Part shown: one piece after another, positions 54,328 through 63,232 of the stretch
Layout: the number at the start of each line of letters is the position of its first letter
How positions within the stretch are numbered: the stretch's first letter is position 1
Assembly (NCBI RefSeq): GCF_045062605.1
Contig: NZ_JBJGDW010000007.1
Coordinates: forward strand, 1 to 64,000
DNA: 64,000 nt
Direction: 5' to 3'
From: Deinococcus sp045062605
GTDB taxonomy: Bacteria > Deinococcota > Deinococci > Deinococcales > Deinococcaceae
Program-made: the position numbers and the translations under genes
The notes under the pieces: generated by a model
Seen by the model: only the letters and a program-made list of their open reading frames with translations
Told to the model about the DNA's origin: nothing
The model's database searches: none

Positions 54328-55530
54328 ATGACCCCCGCGACACTGACCCTGCCCCACCGTCTGCGCGAACAGTTTCCCCCGCTGGCTGCGGGCCGCGCGT
54401 ATCTGGACAACGCGGCGGGCGGGCTGCTGCCCCTGCGTGCCATTGAAGCGATCACCGCCCACCTGATGCGCTACGGCGCAACCAACGCCATGCCTGGACA
54501 CCTGCCGGGGGGCGAGATTCTGGCCCTCAAGCACCACGCCCGCGCGGCCACCGCCCTGTTCCTGAACGCCCAGCCAGAGGATGTGGCGCTGGCGCAGAGT
54601 GCCACGGCGCTGGCCTTCCGCCTGTCTGCCGCCTTTGCCCGCCTGTGGGGGCCGGGGGACGAGGTGATCGTGTCGGGCCTGGAACACGAGGCCAACGCCA
54701 GCCCCTGGCGCGAGCTGGAGCGCGTGGGCGTGACCGTGAAGGTCTGGCACGCCCGCCCGCCGGAAATGCGCCTGCACGCCGACGATCTGGCGGAAATGCT
54801 CTCGGAAAAAACCCGTCTGGTGTCAGTGACGGCGGCCAGCAACGCGCTGGGCGTCACTGTGGATATTCCCGCCGTGGCGGCCCAGGTGCGTGCGGCAGGT
54901 GCCTGGACGATGGTAGACGCCGTCCACGCCGCGCCGCACACGCTGCCAGACGTGGGGGCGTGGGGCGCGGACTTCGTGATGTTCAGCCCCTACAAGGTCT
55001 TCGGCCCGCACCTGGGGGCGCTGTGGATCAGACCCGAACACCGTGCCCACCTGCCCTGGCCCAAGCTGAGCTTTGTGCCAGACGGCGATATCACGGGCAT
55101 TGAACACGGCACGCCGCAGTACGAACTGCTGGCTGGCTGGCTGGGAACGCTGGATTACCTGCGCGAGCTGGGGGAGTCGGATGAGTTGACGCGGGGCGCA
55201 CTGGTGTCGGCCTACGCCCGGATTGCCGAACTGGAAGGGCCAGTGGCCGAGCGCCTGATCTCTGGATTGGCGGGGATGGAAAACGTGACCCTTTATGGCC
55301 CGCAGGACATGACGGGCCGGGTGGGAACGGCGGCCTTCCGCGTGGACGGCGAATCTCCTGATCAGACTGCTGCCCGCCTGACTGCTGCCGGGGTGGACGC
55401 AGGTGCGGGCCATTTCTACGCCGTGCAGCCTCTCAAAGATCTGGGTTTATACCCCGAGGGCGTCGTGCGCGTCAGCATCGCGCATTACACGACTCTGGAG
55501 GATGTGGAGCGGTTGCTGGCGGGGATTTGA
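54328..55530 (+). CDS. Cysteine desulfurase-like aminotransferase class V
   Basis: This 400-aa PLP enzyme of the NifS/selenocysteine-lyase-like branch has YLDNAAGG near the N-terminus, HEANASPW, VDAVHAAPH with the PLP-binding Asp and His, and the Schiff-base Lys in MFSPYKVFGPHLG. It may release sulfur from cysteine or act on another beta-substituted amino acid. The start at 54328 has TACACT (54316-54321) six bases upstream. Confidence 0.9.
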   Translation: MTPATLTLPHRLREQFPPLAAGRAYLDNAAGGLLPLRAIEAITAHLMRYGATNAMPGHLPGGEILALKHHARAATALFLNAQPEDVALAQSATALAFRLSAAFARLWGPGDEVIVSGLEHEANASPWRELERVGVTVKVWHARPPEMRLHADDLAEMLSEKTRLVSVTAASNALGVTVDIPAVAAQVRAAGAWTMVDAVHAAPHTLPDVGAWGADFVMFSPYKVFGPHLGALWIRPEHRAHLPWPKLSFVPDGDITGIEHGTPQYELLAGWLGTLDYLRELGESDELTRGALVSAYARIAELEGPVAERLISGLAGMENVTLYGPQDMTGRVGTAAFRVDGESPDQTAARLTAAGVDAGAGHFYAVQPLKDLGLYPEGVVRVSIAHYTTLEDVERLLAGI

Positions 55531-55564
55531 GGAGGAGCTAACGGTCTAAAAGGCAAACTGTTTG

Positions 55565-55585
55565 ACCGCTCAAAATTTTAGCGGT
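55565..55585 (+). terminator. Hairpin after the desulfurase-like gene
   Basis: ACCGCT/AGCGGT arms enclose CAAAATTTT, 35 bp after the stop. It lacks a T-run, so termination is uncertain. Confidence 0.4.
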
Positions 55586-55595
55586 TAGGCGGTTA

Positions 55596-55729
55596 TACGG
55601 ACTCCGATTGAAAGGTGTTGGAAACACCTGGAAATCCGAACGGAGTGAGCAGGAGAAAAACGGGTTCCGGGCGTGAAGTGTAGGAATCGGCGCTGTCCCG
55701 ATTTCTACACGAAACAAACGGAATCCGTA
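55596..55729 (+). repeat. TA-bounded inverted-repeat element, copy D
   Basis: This is the best-preserved copy (134 bp). It runs from TACGGACTCCG to CGGAATCCGTA, with an internal hairpin AGGTGTTGGAAACACCT and blocks GGAGAAAAACGGGTTCCGGG and TACACGAAACAAACGG. It has the same orientation as copy C and lies just beyond the 3' end of pyrF. Confidence 0.88.
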
Positions 55730-55753
55730 CTAGATCTTTTGACGGTTGGATGC

Positions 55754-56560
55754 TTAAGCCAGCACCCCGTTCAGCTCATCCCTGAACCCTTTCGCCGCCT
55801 CCACACTGGCTGCCACGCTCAGGCTATCCGCGTACTGCACGCCCCGGCTGGCGCTGGCGAGTGCGCCCGTACCGCCCGCATGGAAAGCCCCCTGCAAATC
55901 GGTGGCGGCGGCCCCCTGTGCGCCCAGCCCGGGCAACAGCAGCAGCGCACGCGGCATCAGCGCCCGGAAGGTGGCGAGGTCCGCCGCGTGCGTTGCGCCC
56001 ACCACTGCGCCAACGCTGCCGTATTCGCCCTCTGGTTCCTGTGCGTTCAGGCGGGCCACTTCCACCGCCACCCGCTCGCTCACCCCGCTGCCCTGCAAGT
56101 CGGCCTGACCGGGATTGCTCGTCTTGACCAGGACGAACACCGCGCCGCCGTTTGCCTGCGCCGTGTCCATGAACGGGGTCAGCGTTTCAAAGCCCAGAAA
56201 TGGGTTGACTGTCAGCGCCGCCCCTGCGTGCCGCCCGGTCAGCCACGCCCGCGCATAGGCCCCAGCCGTACTGCCGATGTCGCCGCGTTTGGCGTCCAGC
56301 AGCACGGGCAGCCCCAGCATGCGGGCAGCGGCGCAGACTTCCTCCAGAATGCCGAAGCCTTCCAGCCCCAACGCCTCGTAAAAGGCAAATTGCGGTTTGA
56401 TGCAGGCAGCATAGGGGGCGCACGCCTCCAGCACGTCCAGCGTGTGGGTTTTCAGGTGGGCGGCGTCGCGGTAAGCGCCCCGGCGCGGGTCCAGGCCCAC
56501 GCACAGGCGGGTGTTCAGTCGGCGGGTGCGCTCGGTGACGGCCTGGGCAAAGGTGAGCAT
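55754..56560 (-). CDS. pyrF: Orotidine 5'-phosphate decarboxylase (type 2)
   Basis: This 268-aa enzyme makes UMP from OMP in pyrimidine synthesis. The type 2 catalytic motif reads VLLDAKRGDIGSTAGAYA, with CVGLDPRRG near the N-terminus and LLPGLGAQGA in the phosphate-binding region. TACCCT seven bases before the ATG suggests a leaderless transcript. Repeat copy D lies 25 bp after its stop. Confidence 0.94.
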   Translation of the reverse strand: MLTFAQAVTERTRRLNTRLCVGLDPRRGAYRDAAHLKTHTLDVLEACAPYAACIKPQFAFYEALGLEGFGILEEVCAAARMLGLPVLLDAKRGDIGSTAGAYARAWLTGRHAGAALTVNPFLGFETLTPFMDTAQANGGAVFVLVKTSNPGQADLQGSGVSERVAVEVARLNAQEPEGEYGSVGAVVGATHAADLATFRALMPRALLLLPGLGAQGAAATDLQGAFHAGGTGALASASRGVQYADSLSVAASVEAAKGFRDELNGVLA

Positions 56561-56711
56561 CGTGGCGAGGGTAACACTTGCTGGTGTCCAGGGGCCAACG
56601 GGTCTGAGAGTCTAAGGGCCGAAAAGAGAGTGTGGGAAGCTGCTTTCCCCTCTCTACTTGTGAGGGCAGCGGGGACGGTGGAGCGTATGACCATCGCCTC
56701 CGCTCACGCCA
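56561..56711. other. Gap between pyrF and the BKACE-like gene
   Basis: About 150 bp include the third short stem-loop copy (56647-56673). No gene is supported. Confidence 0.4.
56647..56673. repeat. Short stem-loop repeat, copy 3
   Basis: CCCCTCTCTACTTG is followed by GTGAGGG and GGGG, a degenerate relative of the stem-loops at 24035 and 51087, placed beyond the end of the BKACE-like gene. Confidence 0.45.
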
Positions 56712-57428
56712 TTACCCCAGCATTTCCCGCGCCACGCGCACCAGTTCGGCGTTGTCGCCAGCCCCGTCAAAGTCGCCGGGCAGCAGCAACGTGTCTTCCA
56801 GGCCGATACGGGCACCCAGGCCGCGCCGTCCCGCCTCGCGCAACAGGGGCCAGGTACTCTCGCCCAGGCCGTGCAGGACGACCTGTCTGTCCAGACCTGC
56901 GGCGTCCAGCAGGGCGAACATTGTCGTCAATTCGGCCTTGTAATCGCGGATGGGTTTGTCGGGCATTTCCAGCAGGAGGCGCAGTACCTTGTCACGCCGG
57001 GGCCAGTCCAGAAAGGCCCGCACCGCGTCCGCCGTCCACAATCCCGCCTCCACGCCGATGCCGCGCGTGAGGAGCAGTTCAGCCAGTTCGGGGGACTGCT
57101 GTTCATGCCAGTTGACGGAAACAAAGTCGGGCAGCACCGTCCAGGCCCGGACGGCGGCCAGTCTGGCCTCTGCGTGCGGCAGAATCCACCAGCCACTGGA
57201 AATGCCCACGGGAACGCCCGGACACGCGGCACGCACGGCGTTCAGCGCCTGCGCGACATCTCCAGCCTCCAGACTTTCCGCCCCCGCCGCATTCCGGGGG
57301 TGCAGATGCAGGGCGTCCGCGCCCGCCTCCACTGCCGCGCGTGCATCCTGCGCCAGTTGCTGGGGCGTGATGGGAACTTTTGAATGCTCGCTGGGACTCC
57401 GGTTGCCGTTCAGGGCCGCTTTTAACAC
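56712..57428 (-). CDS. BKACE (beta-keto acid cleavage enzyme, DUF849) family protein
   Basis: This 238-aa protein has the metal-binding His pair in ALHLHPRN, GISSGWWI, FVSVNWHE, VLHGLGES and GLEDTLLLPG. Family members cleave beta-keto acids with acetyl-CoA. It is shorter than many (270-300 aa). GTG 57428 is chosen because LKAALNGNRSPSEH matches the family N-terminus and TACAGT lies six bases upstream; the frame extends to 57584 but would overlap the divergent gene. Confidence 0.8.
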   Translation of the reverse strand: MLKAALNGNRSPSEHSKVPITPQQLAQDARAAVEAGADALHLHPRNAAGAESLEAGDVAQALNAVRAACPGVPVGISSGWWILPHAEARLAAVRAWTVLPDFVSVNWHEQQSPELAELLLTRGIGVEAGLWTADAVRAFLDWPRRDKVLRLLLEMPDKPIRDYKAELTTMFALLDAAGLDRQVVLHGLGESTWPLLREAGRRGLGARIGLEDTLLLPGDFDGAGDNAELVRVAREMLG

Positions 57429-57459
57429 CGCTCTACTGTAAAGCCTGCTAGCGTTCCGT
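57429..57459. promoter_or_regulatory. 31-bp divergent leaderless promoter region
   Basis: TACAGT ends six bases before GTG 57428 on the minus strand, and TAGCGT (57449-57454) ends five bases before ATG 57460 on the plus strand. Each promoter's -35 would lie inside the other gene. Confidence 0.55.
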
Positions 57460-58314
<855 letters not shown>

Positions 58315-58365
58315 GCAAAGGCAGCATGGAGGCCGCTTCTGTTCCATCTGCACTAAACTTCCCAT

Positions 58366-58848
58366 ATGCGCCTTTCGGCCACCGACGTGTACGCCTTTCA
58401 GGCCCTGGGTTTCCTGGGGACCCATTATCAGGGGACAGGGGACGCCACGCGCTGGGTGTCCAGCGAGGAAATCAGCGAGGCCACCGGGGTTCACCGCCCG
58501 TATCTGGTGCGCATTCTGGCGGCGCTGGGCAACAAGGGTGTGGTAAAAAGCAAGAAAGGCATCGGCGGCGGCTACGCGCTGGCCCGCAAGGCCGGGCTGA
58601 TCAGCCTGTGCGAGGTGGTGCGCGCCATCGACGGCCCGGTTGCGCCCCTCTCATGCATCAGCCTGAACTGGCACGAGTCCTGCCCGGAGGAAGGCAGATG
58701 CCACGCCCGCGCCACCGTCTATACCCGCATGCGCGACGCCATGCTGGGCGTGTTGCAGGAGTTCAGCGTGGCCGATCTGGTGACCGACGCGCGCCAGGGC
58801 GTCAGCTACGGCCACTGCCTGGGGCATCTGCTCAAGCCGAACGCGTAA
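58366..58848 (+). CDS. Rrf2 family transcriptional regulator with Cys cluster
   Basis: The 160-aa regulator has the Rrf2 winged helix (SSEEISEATGVHRPYLVRILAALGNKGVVKSKKGIGGGYAL). Three Cys lie in LSCISLNWHESCPEEGRCHA, a spacing suited to an Fe-S cluster as in IscR, NsrR or RirA. TAAACT (58354-58359) six bases before the ATG indicates a leaderless mRNA. Its target may be iron, nitric-oxide or sulfur genes; none adjoins it. Confidence 0.9.
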   Translation: MRLSATDVYAFQALGFLGTHYQGTGDATRWVSSEEISEATGVHRPYLVRILAALGNKGVVKSKKGIGGGYALARKAGLISLCEVVRAIDGPVAPLSCISLNWHESCPEEGRCHARATVYTRMRDAMLGVLQEFSVADLVTDARQGVSYGHCLGHLLKPNA

Positions 58849-58854
58849 CGCTCC

Positions 58855-59508
58855 TTATTTTAGATAAGGCGTGAAGCGTCCCAGCGTGGCCGCGTCCGGG
58901 CTGGTGGATGAGCGCACCACCTGATTGCCGCCGAAGACCAGCAGCAGCCGTCCTGCCGCGTCCGCCGAGGCGTTCAGCGTTCCCTGCTTGGCGGTGTACG
59001 GCCCGGTCAGTACGGCCTGCATGGTGTTCAGATCGAAGACCAGCGCCGCGCCGCTCAGGGCGGGACCGTCGGCCTTCACGCCGCCCAGCGCGGTCACGAA
59101 GGCGCTGCCCACGTTCAGGATCACGCGCGGCGCACTGAGGTTCTTAAAGCGGGCGTCGTTGTAGGTCACGTTGCCGGTGGCGGTCACGGTGGAGGATTTG
59201 AGGTCATAGATCACCTGAGCAGCCCGCAGCGTTCCGCCCTGCCTGGTGGTCAGAACGGCGTTCTGGGCGGTCAGGGTCTTGCCAGGGTTCAGGGTCATAG
59301 AAGCCGCCACCAGTTTCAGGCCGCCCTTGCTGTCTGTGGCGGTCCCGCCCTGTGGGAGTTCGGTGACGCCCGTTTCAATATTCAGGTTCTGCGGCCCGCG
59401 CGGCGTGACGTTCAGCCCGCCGAAGCTCACGGCCTGCCCCCCGGACAGGGGACTCAGGGTCAACAGGCTCAGGGTTACGGCGGCCAGCAAAGAGGGGAGG
59501 AATTTCAT
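58855..59508 (-). CDS. Exported OstA/LptA-like protein
   Basis: The 217-aa protein has a signal peptide (KFLPSLLAAVTLSLLTLSPLSGG). A repeated beta-strand domain of the OstA/LptA type follows (AQNAVLTTRQGGTLRAAQVIYDLKSSTVTATGNVTYND, AAGRLLLVFGG). It may bridge lipid or envelope components outside the inner membrane. TACGGT and GAGAGG lie just before the ATG. It is convergent with the Rrf2 gene. Confidence 0.75.
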   Translation of the reverse strand: MKFLPSLLAAVTLSLLTLSPLSGGQAVSFGGLNVTPRGPQNLNIETGVTELPQGGTATDSKGGLKLVAASMTLNPGKTLTAQNAVLTTRQGGTLRAAQVIYDLKSSTVTATGNVTYNDARFKNLSAPRVILNVGSAFVTALGGVKADGPALSGAALVFDLNTMQAVLTGPYTAKQGTLNASADAAGRLLLVFGGNQVVRSSTSPDAATLGRFTPYLK

Positions 59509-59643
59509 CCTCTCACCGTAAACGGCCCATGCCTGAGCGGCGTGAGGGGCGTGGTCAGACCTGATTCAGGTGCCCCGCGCCCTCCCTGCGCTCTCATGGG
59601 GTTTCAACCGCCGACTAGGACGGGGGCGTTACACTCCGGGACA

Positions 59644-60804
59644 GTGATCTTCTCAATTCTAGTGTCTCTTCCGTTCCCAGGCTGCCGGAGTGCGGCGCGT
59701 TTTCCCCGGCTTCTTCAGATCGTCGCCCTGCTGTGTGCGTTTCTGGCCGTGCCCCGTGCCGACGCCGCCCCGCGTGTGGGATCGCATGACGGCTTCACGC
59801 GGCTGGTGTTCGATCTGCCGGGCAATGCCACTTCTGAAGTCAGCACGGCGGGCCGCAGCGTGACCGTCAAGCTGAATGTCCAACTCAGGGCTGAGCAGGG
59901 CGCATTGAAGGCGGCAGGTGTCACGGCGTATACAGTGGCGGGCGGAACGGTCACGGTCACGCTGGCGGAGCGTGTCAGCGCGGCCAGAACCAGGGTCAGC
60001 GTGCTGCCCAGGAGCGGCGTGGCGGCAGCCCGGCTGGTGATCGACGTGCCCATCACTGCCGCCGCGCAGCCATCAGTCCGGGCGGCGGCCACCTCCACCA
60101 GACCGGCGGCCTCTCCCACTGTCACCCGCCCCCGCGTGGTGCTGGACGCCGGGCACGGCGGCGGCGACTCGGGCATGGTCAGTCAGTGGGTCAAGGAAAA
60201 GGACGTGACCCTGGACGTCGCTCTGCGAACGCGCGCCGAACTGGTTAAACATGGCGTGGACGTGGTGATGGTGCGGACCGCCGACACCTGGCTCAGCGCC
60301 GATAAGCGCAGCGATCTGGACGCCCGTTCGCGGCTGGCAACCACCGGCAGGGTCAGCGCCTACATCAGCATTCATGTCAATGCGGGCGGGGCCTCGGCGC
60401 AGGGCATCGAGACGTTTTACTTCGGGCAGCCGCCTGGGGGGAGCAACAGCCGCGCCGTTCTGGAAAACGGCGGCGGCAGCGTGGGCCAGGAACTGACCCG
60501 GCAGGCGGCCAGCAGCGCCCAGAATCTGCTGGGCGACATCCTGTCGCAGGCCAAGTTGTCGTTCTCGCGCCAACTGGCCCAGAAGGTGCAGTCGCGGCTG
60601 CTGCAATATACCGGGGCCGCCAGCCGGGGCGTCAAGACCGACGCCTTCTACGTGATCCGCGACCCCACCACCCCCGCCATCCTGACCGAGATCGGTTTTG
60701 GCAGCAACCCCAGCGAGGGACCCCGGCTGGCAACCCCCGCCTACCGCGAAAAGGTCGCGCAGGGTCTGGCGAGGGCCATTCTGGATTTCCTGAACACGCA
60801 GTAA
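59644..60804 (+). CDS. N-acetylmuramoyl-L-alanine amidase with N-terminal AMIN-like domain
   Basis: This 386-aa exported cell-wall hydrolase has a hydrophobic signal region (LLQIVALLCAFLAVPRADA). An AMIN-like beta domain follows (GFTRLVFDLPGNATSEV..., residues about 45-150), then Amidase_3 with VVLDAGHGGGDSGMV, ISIHVNAGG and ILTEIGFGSNPSEG. GTG 59644 is chosen because TACACT (59630-59635) lies eight bases upstream. The second amidase, at 32888-34738, has two AMIN-like domains. Confidence 0.9.
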   Translation: MIFSILVSLPFPGCRSAARFPRLLQIVALLCAFLAVPRADAAPRVGSHDGFTRLVFDLPGNATSEVSTAGRSVTVKLNVQLRAEQGALKAAGVTAYTVAGGTVTVTLAERVSAARTRVSVLPRSGVAAARLVIDVPITAAAQPSVRAAATSTRPAASPTVTRPRVVLDAGHGGGDSGMVSQWVKEKDVTLDVALRTRAELVKHGVDVVMVRTADTWLSADKRSDLDARSRLATTGRVSAYISIHVNAGGASAQGIETFYFGQPPGGSNSRAVLENGGGSVGQELTRQAASSAQNLLGDILSQAKLSFSRQLAQKVQSRLLQYTGAASRGVKTDAFYVIRDPTTPAILTEIGFGSNPSEGPRLATPAYREKVAQGLARAILDFLNTQ

Positions 60805-60826
60805 GCGTTAGCCACAGGCTCTGAGA

Positions 60827-62059
60827 TCAGGTCTTCCCTCCGATCTTCCGCAACTGCACCCCGTACACGCCGTTCAGGTCCTCGCGCCACGCCAGCACGA
60901 TCTCTCCGTCCGGCAGCACCGCGAGACTGGGAGACCGGGCGTCGTGGTGGGGGTCCAGATTCATCACGCCAGAATCCTGCCAGCGCCCGCCCAGCCAACG
61001 CGACAGATACACCTGCCCGGTGCCGAAGCGTTCCTCTACCCAGGCGAGAATTGGCTGCCCATTCGCGTCCAGTGCCAGGGCAGGGGCGGCGGCGTAGTTC
61101 GCACTGACGGGACCGCCCAGCGCCTGCCACTGTTGCCCATTCCAGCGTGAGGCGTACAACGCGTCCTTGCCGTTCAGGTCTTCCAGCCACGCCACAACTG
61201 GCTGCCCCCGAGCATCTAATTTCAGGCGGGTGGAGGCCAGATAGCGGTCCGGCGTGCGGTTGAGGCTGCCGCCCAGCCCTTCCCAGGCCGCGCCGTTCCA
61301 GCGTTTCACGAAGACGTTGCTGGCCAGTACCTCGCCCTGAAGCCACGCCACGGTGGGCTGCCCCGCCCCGTTCAGCCCCAGCGCGGGCGTGCGCGAGAAG
61401 ACGCTGATCTGGTTGAAGGCCGGGCTGCGCGTCCAGGTTTTTGCCGCCGGGTCCCAGCGGCGCACGCTCAGGCGGCTGCCGTAGGGATTGCGCAGGGACT
61501 CGCCCCACGCGAAGACGGGTTCGCCGTTCTGTGCCACCACTGAGCGGGTGCGCGCGGCGTAGGGCAGATCGTCGCCCAGATAACGCGGAAACCAGTCGGT
61601 CCAGTTTCCATTCTGATACGCCCGGAAGACCACCACGTCGTTGTCGCCGTAATTCTCGTTCCAGACCATGATCGGCGTGCCCTGCCCGTCCAGCGCCAGA
61701 TCGATGTTGGAGGCGGGGCGAGGAACATCGTAATTCAGCACGCCGCCGGGGAGGCCGCCGCGCAGCAGTTCCCAGTTTCCGTCCGCGTCGCCCAGATCAC
61801 TGCGCCAGACCCGGACCTTGCGCGATTCGTAAAAGCCCTTTCCGCTGTCGGCCTGCCCGGCATCGTTCAGCAGCGCCAGCACCAGGGAGCCGTCCGGGGC
61901 GGCGGCAATCTGTACCTCGCGCAACGGGCGCGCGGCCTCGGCGGGGGGTGGGGATAGGGTTTGAAAAGCCTGCGGGGCTTCGTTGCCGCCTGCATGGGCG
62001 CTGCCAAGCAGGGCGGCGCACAGGAAAATTAAGCGGGGGTGGACCGGGAATCTGGACAT
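60827..62059 (-). CDS. Exported beta-propeller-like repeat protein
   Basis: The 410-aa protein has a signal peptide (FPVHPRLIFLCAALLGSAHA). Six or so repeats follow with the pattern GQPxVAWLE/WxExxxG (LDGQGTPIMVWNENYGD, LNGAGQPTVAWLQGE, LDARGQPVVAWLEDLNG, LDANGQPILAWVEERFG, LPDGEIVLAWREDLNG). This suggests a sialidase-like propeller without obvious catalytic residues. ATG 62059 has AGGAGG upstream; the frame extends to 62146. Confidence 0.75.
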   Translation of the reverse strand: MSRFPVHPRLIFLCAALLGSAHAGGNEAPQAFQTLSPPPAEAARPLREVQIAAAPDGSLVLALLNDAGQADSGKGFYESRKVRVWRSDLGDADGNWELLRGGLPGGVLNYDVPRPASNIDLALDGQGTPIMVWNENYGDNDVVVFRAYQNGNWTDWFPRYLGDDLPYAARTRSVVAQNGEPVFAWGESLRNPYGSRLSVRRWDPAAKTWTRSPAFNQISVFSRTPALGLNGAGQPTVAWLQGEVLASNVFVKRWNGAAWEGLGGSLNRTPDRYLASTRLKLDARGQPVVAWLEDLNGKDALYASRWNGQQWQALGGPVSANYAAAPALALDANGQPILAWVEERFGTGQVYLSRWLGGRWQDSGVMNLDPHHDARSPSLAVLPDGEIVLAWREDLNGVYGVQLRKIGGKT

Positions 62060-62212
62060 GGAATGGCCTCCTGAGATCGGAACAGTTGAAGGGCGGGTCA
62101 GCAGGGGTGTCCTGTGCATTCTGCGTCCCTGACTGGGCAGAAACAACGCAGGGAGCCGATGGCACCCGGACCCTGTATCGAGAAATTCGATGGAAGCCTC
62201 TAGACTGCGGCC

Positions 62213-63187
62213 ATGACTGCCGAACCGCCCCCTCGTCCCGCTCTGCCTGCCCAGTTACCCGCACTGGGCAGCGCCCACCTCAGCGTGCTGCTGGGCGTGG
62301 CCGAGGCGGGCAGCTTCAGCGAGGCCGCGCTGCGGCTGGGGCTGGCGCAGTCCACCGTCAGCCATACCGTGCAGACCGCCGAGACGGTGCTGGGGCTGCG
62401 GATTTTCCAGCGGGGCCGCCACGGCGCGTGGCCCACGGCGGCGGGCGCGCGGGTGCTGGCCCACGCCCGCAATGCCGCCGACGCCCTGCACGCCATGACC
62501 CTTCTCCCGGCTCCACTCGGCGGCACCCTGCGCGTGGTGTCGTGCCGCAGCGTGATCCGGCAGTTCATCACCCCGGCGCTGAATGCCTTTGGTCACCTGT
62601 ACCCGGATGTGGAGGTGGTGGTGCGCGACACCTCCGGCGAGCATGACGAGATCGAGGCGCTGGTGCGGGCGGGGGAGGCCGATCTGGGCCTGGGCCGCCT
62701 GCCGATGCACCCCGAACTGGACACGCGCGAACTGCTGGCCGACGAGTACCTGATCATCGCGTCTGCCCACGCCCCGCCCATCTGTACCTGGGACGACTTC
62801 CACTGCGCCGCGTACATCGTCTGCGAGGAGGACTGCGCCCCGTTGATCGCCGCGCATGTGGCCCGGCATTCGCAGCCGCCCACGCCCGCCGTGCGCCTCA
62901 AAGACCCGCAGGTGGCGCTGGGCCGGGTGGCCGAGGGACACGGGTTCACGGTGCTGACCGGACTGGTCTTCGTGCCGTTGCCGCCGAACCTGCGCGCTTA
63001 TCCATTGCCCACCCCGCTGTGGAGGCCGATCGGCAGCGTGACCCGCCGGGGTCAGCAGGAGGTTTCGCCGCTGATCGACGCCTTCCGGGACGCCGTGCTG
63101 TCGCCAGGAGCGTTGCGGGCAGCGGCGGGACGGCAGGCGCATCTGGTGCGTTTTGGGGACGCGAGAACACGGCCCACAGACTTTTAG
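62213..63187 (+). CDS. LysR family transcriptional regulator
   Basis: This 324-aa regulator has an N-terminal HTH (LSVLLGVAEAGSFSEAALRLGLAQSTVSHTVQTAETVLGLRIFQRGRHG, about residues 22-72) and a LysR substrate domain with a Cys-rich stretch (CTWDDFHCAAYIVCEEDCAPL). TAGACT (62201-62206) six bases before the ATG marks a leaderless start. It is divergent from the propeller gene (153-bp gap), its possible target. Confidence 0.9.
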   Translation: MTAEPPPRPALPAQLPALGSAHLSVLLGVAEAGSFSEAALRLGLAQSTVSHTVQTAETVLGLRIFQRGRHGAWPTAAGARVLAHARNAADALHAMTLLPAPLGGTLRVVSCRSVIRQFITPALNAFGHLYPDVEVVVRDTSGEHDEIEALVRAGEADLGLGRLPMHPELDTRELLADEYLIIASAHAPPICTWDDFHCAAYIVCEEDCAPLIAAHVARHSQPPTPAVRLKDPQVALGRVAEGHGFTVLTGLVFVPLPPNLRAYPLPTPLWRPIGSVTRRGQQEVSPLIDAFRDAVLSPGALRAAAGRQAHLVRFGDARTRPTDF

Positions 63188-63232
63188 ACCTTCAGACGGT
63201 CAGACCGCCCTGCTCCCCGTACACTGCCTCCC

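Noticed and set aside
55673..57070. 465-codon plus-strand frame starting in repeat copy D
   Set aside because: Starts inside the repeat (the same MKCxNRRCPDF-like peptide arises from copy B) and runs antisense to pyrF and the BKACE-like gene.
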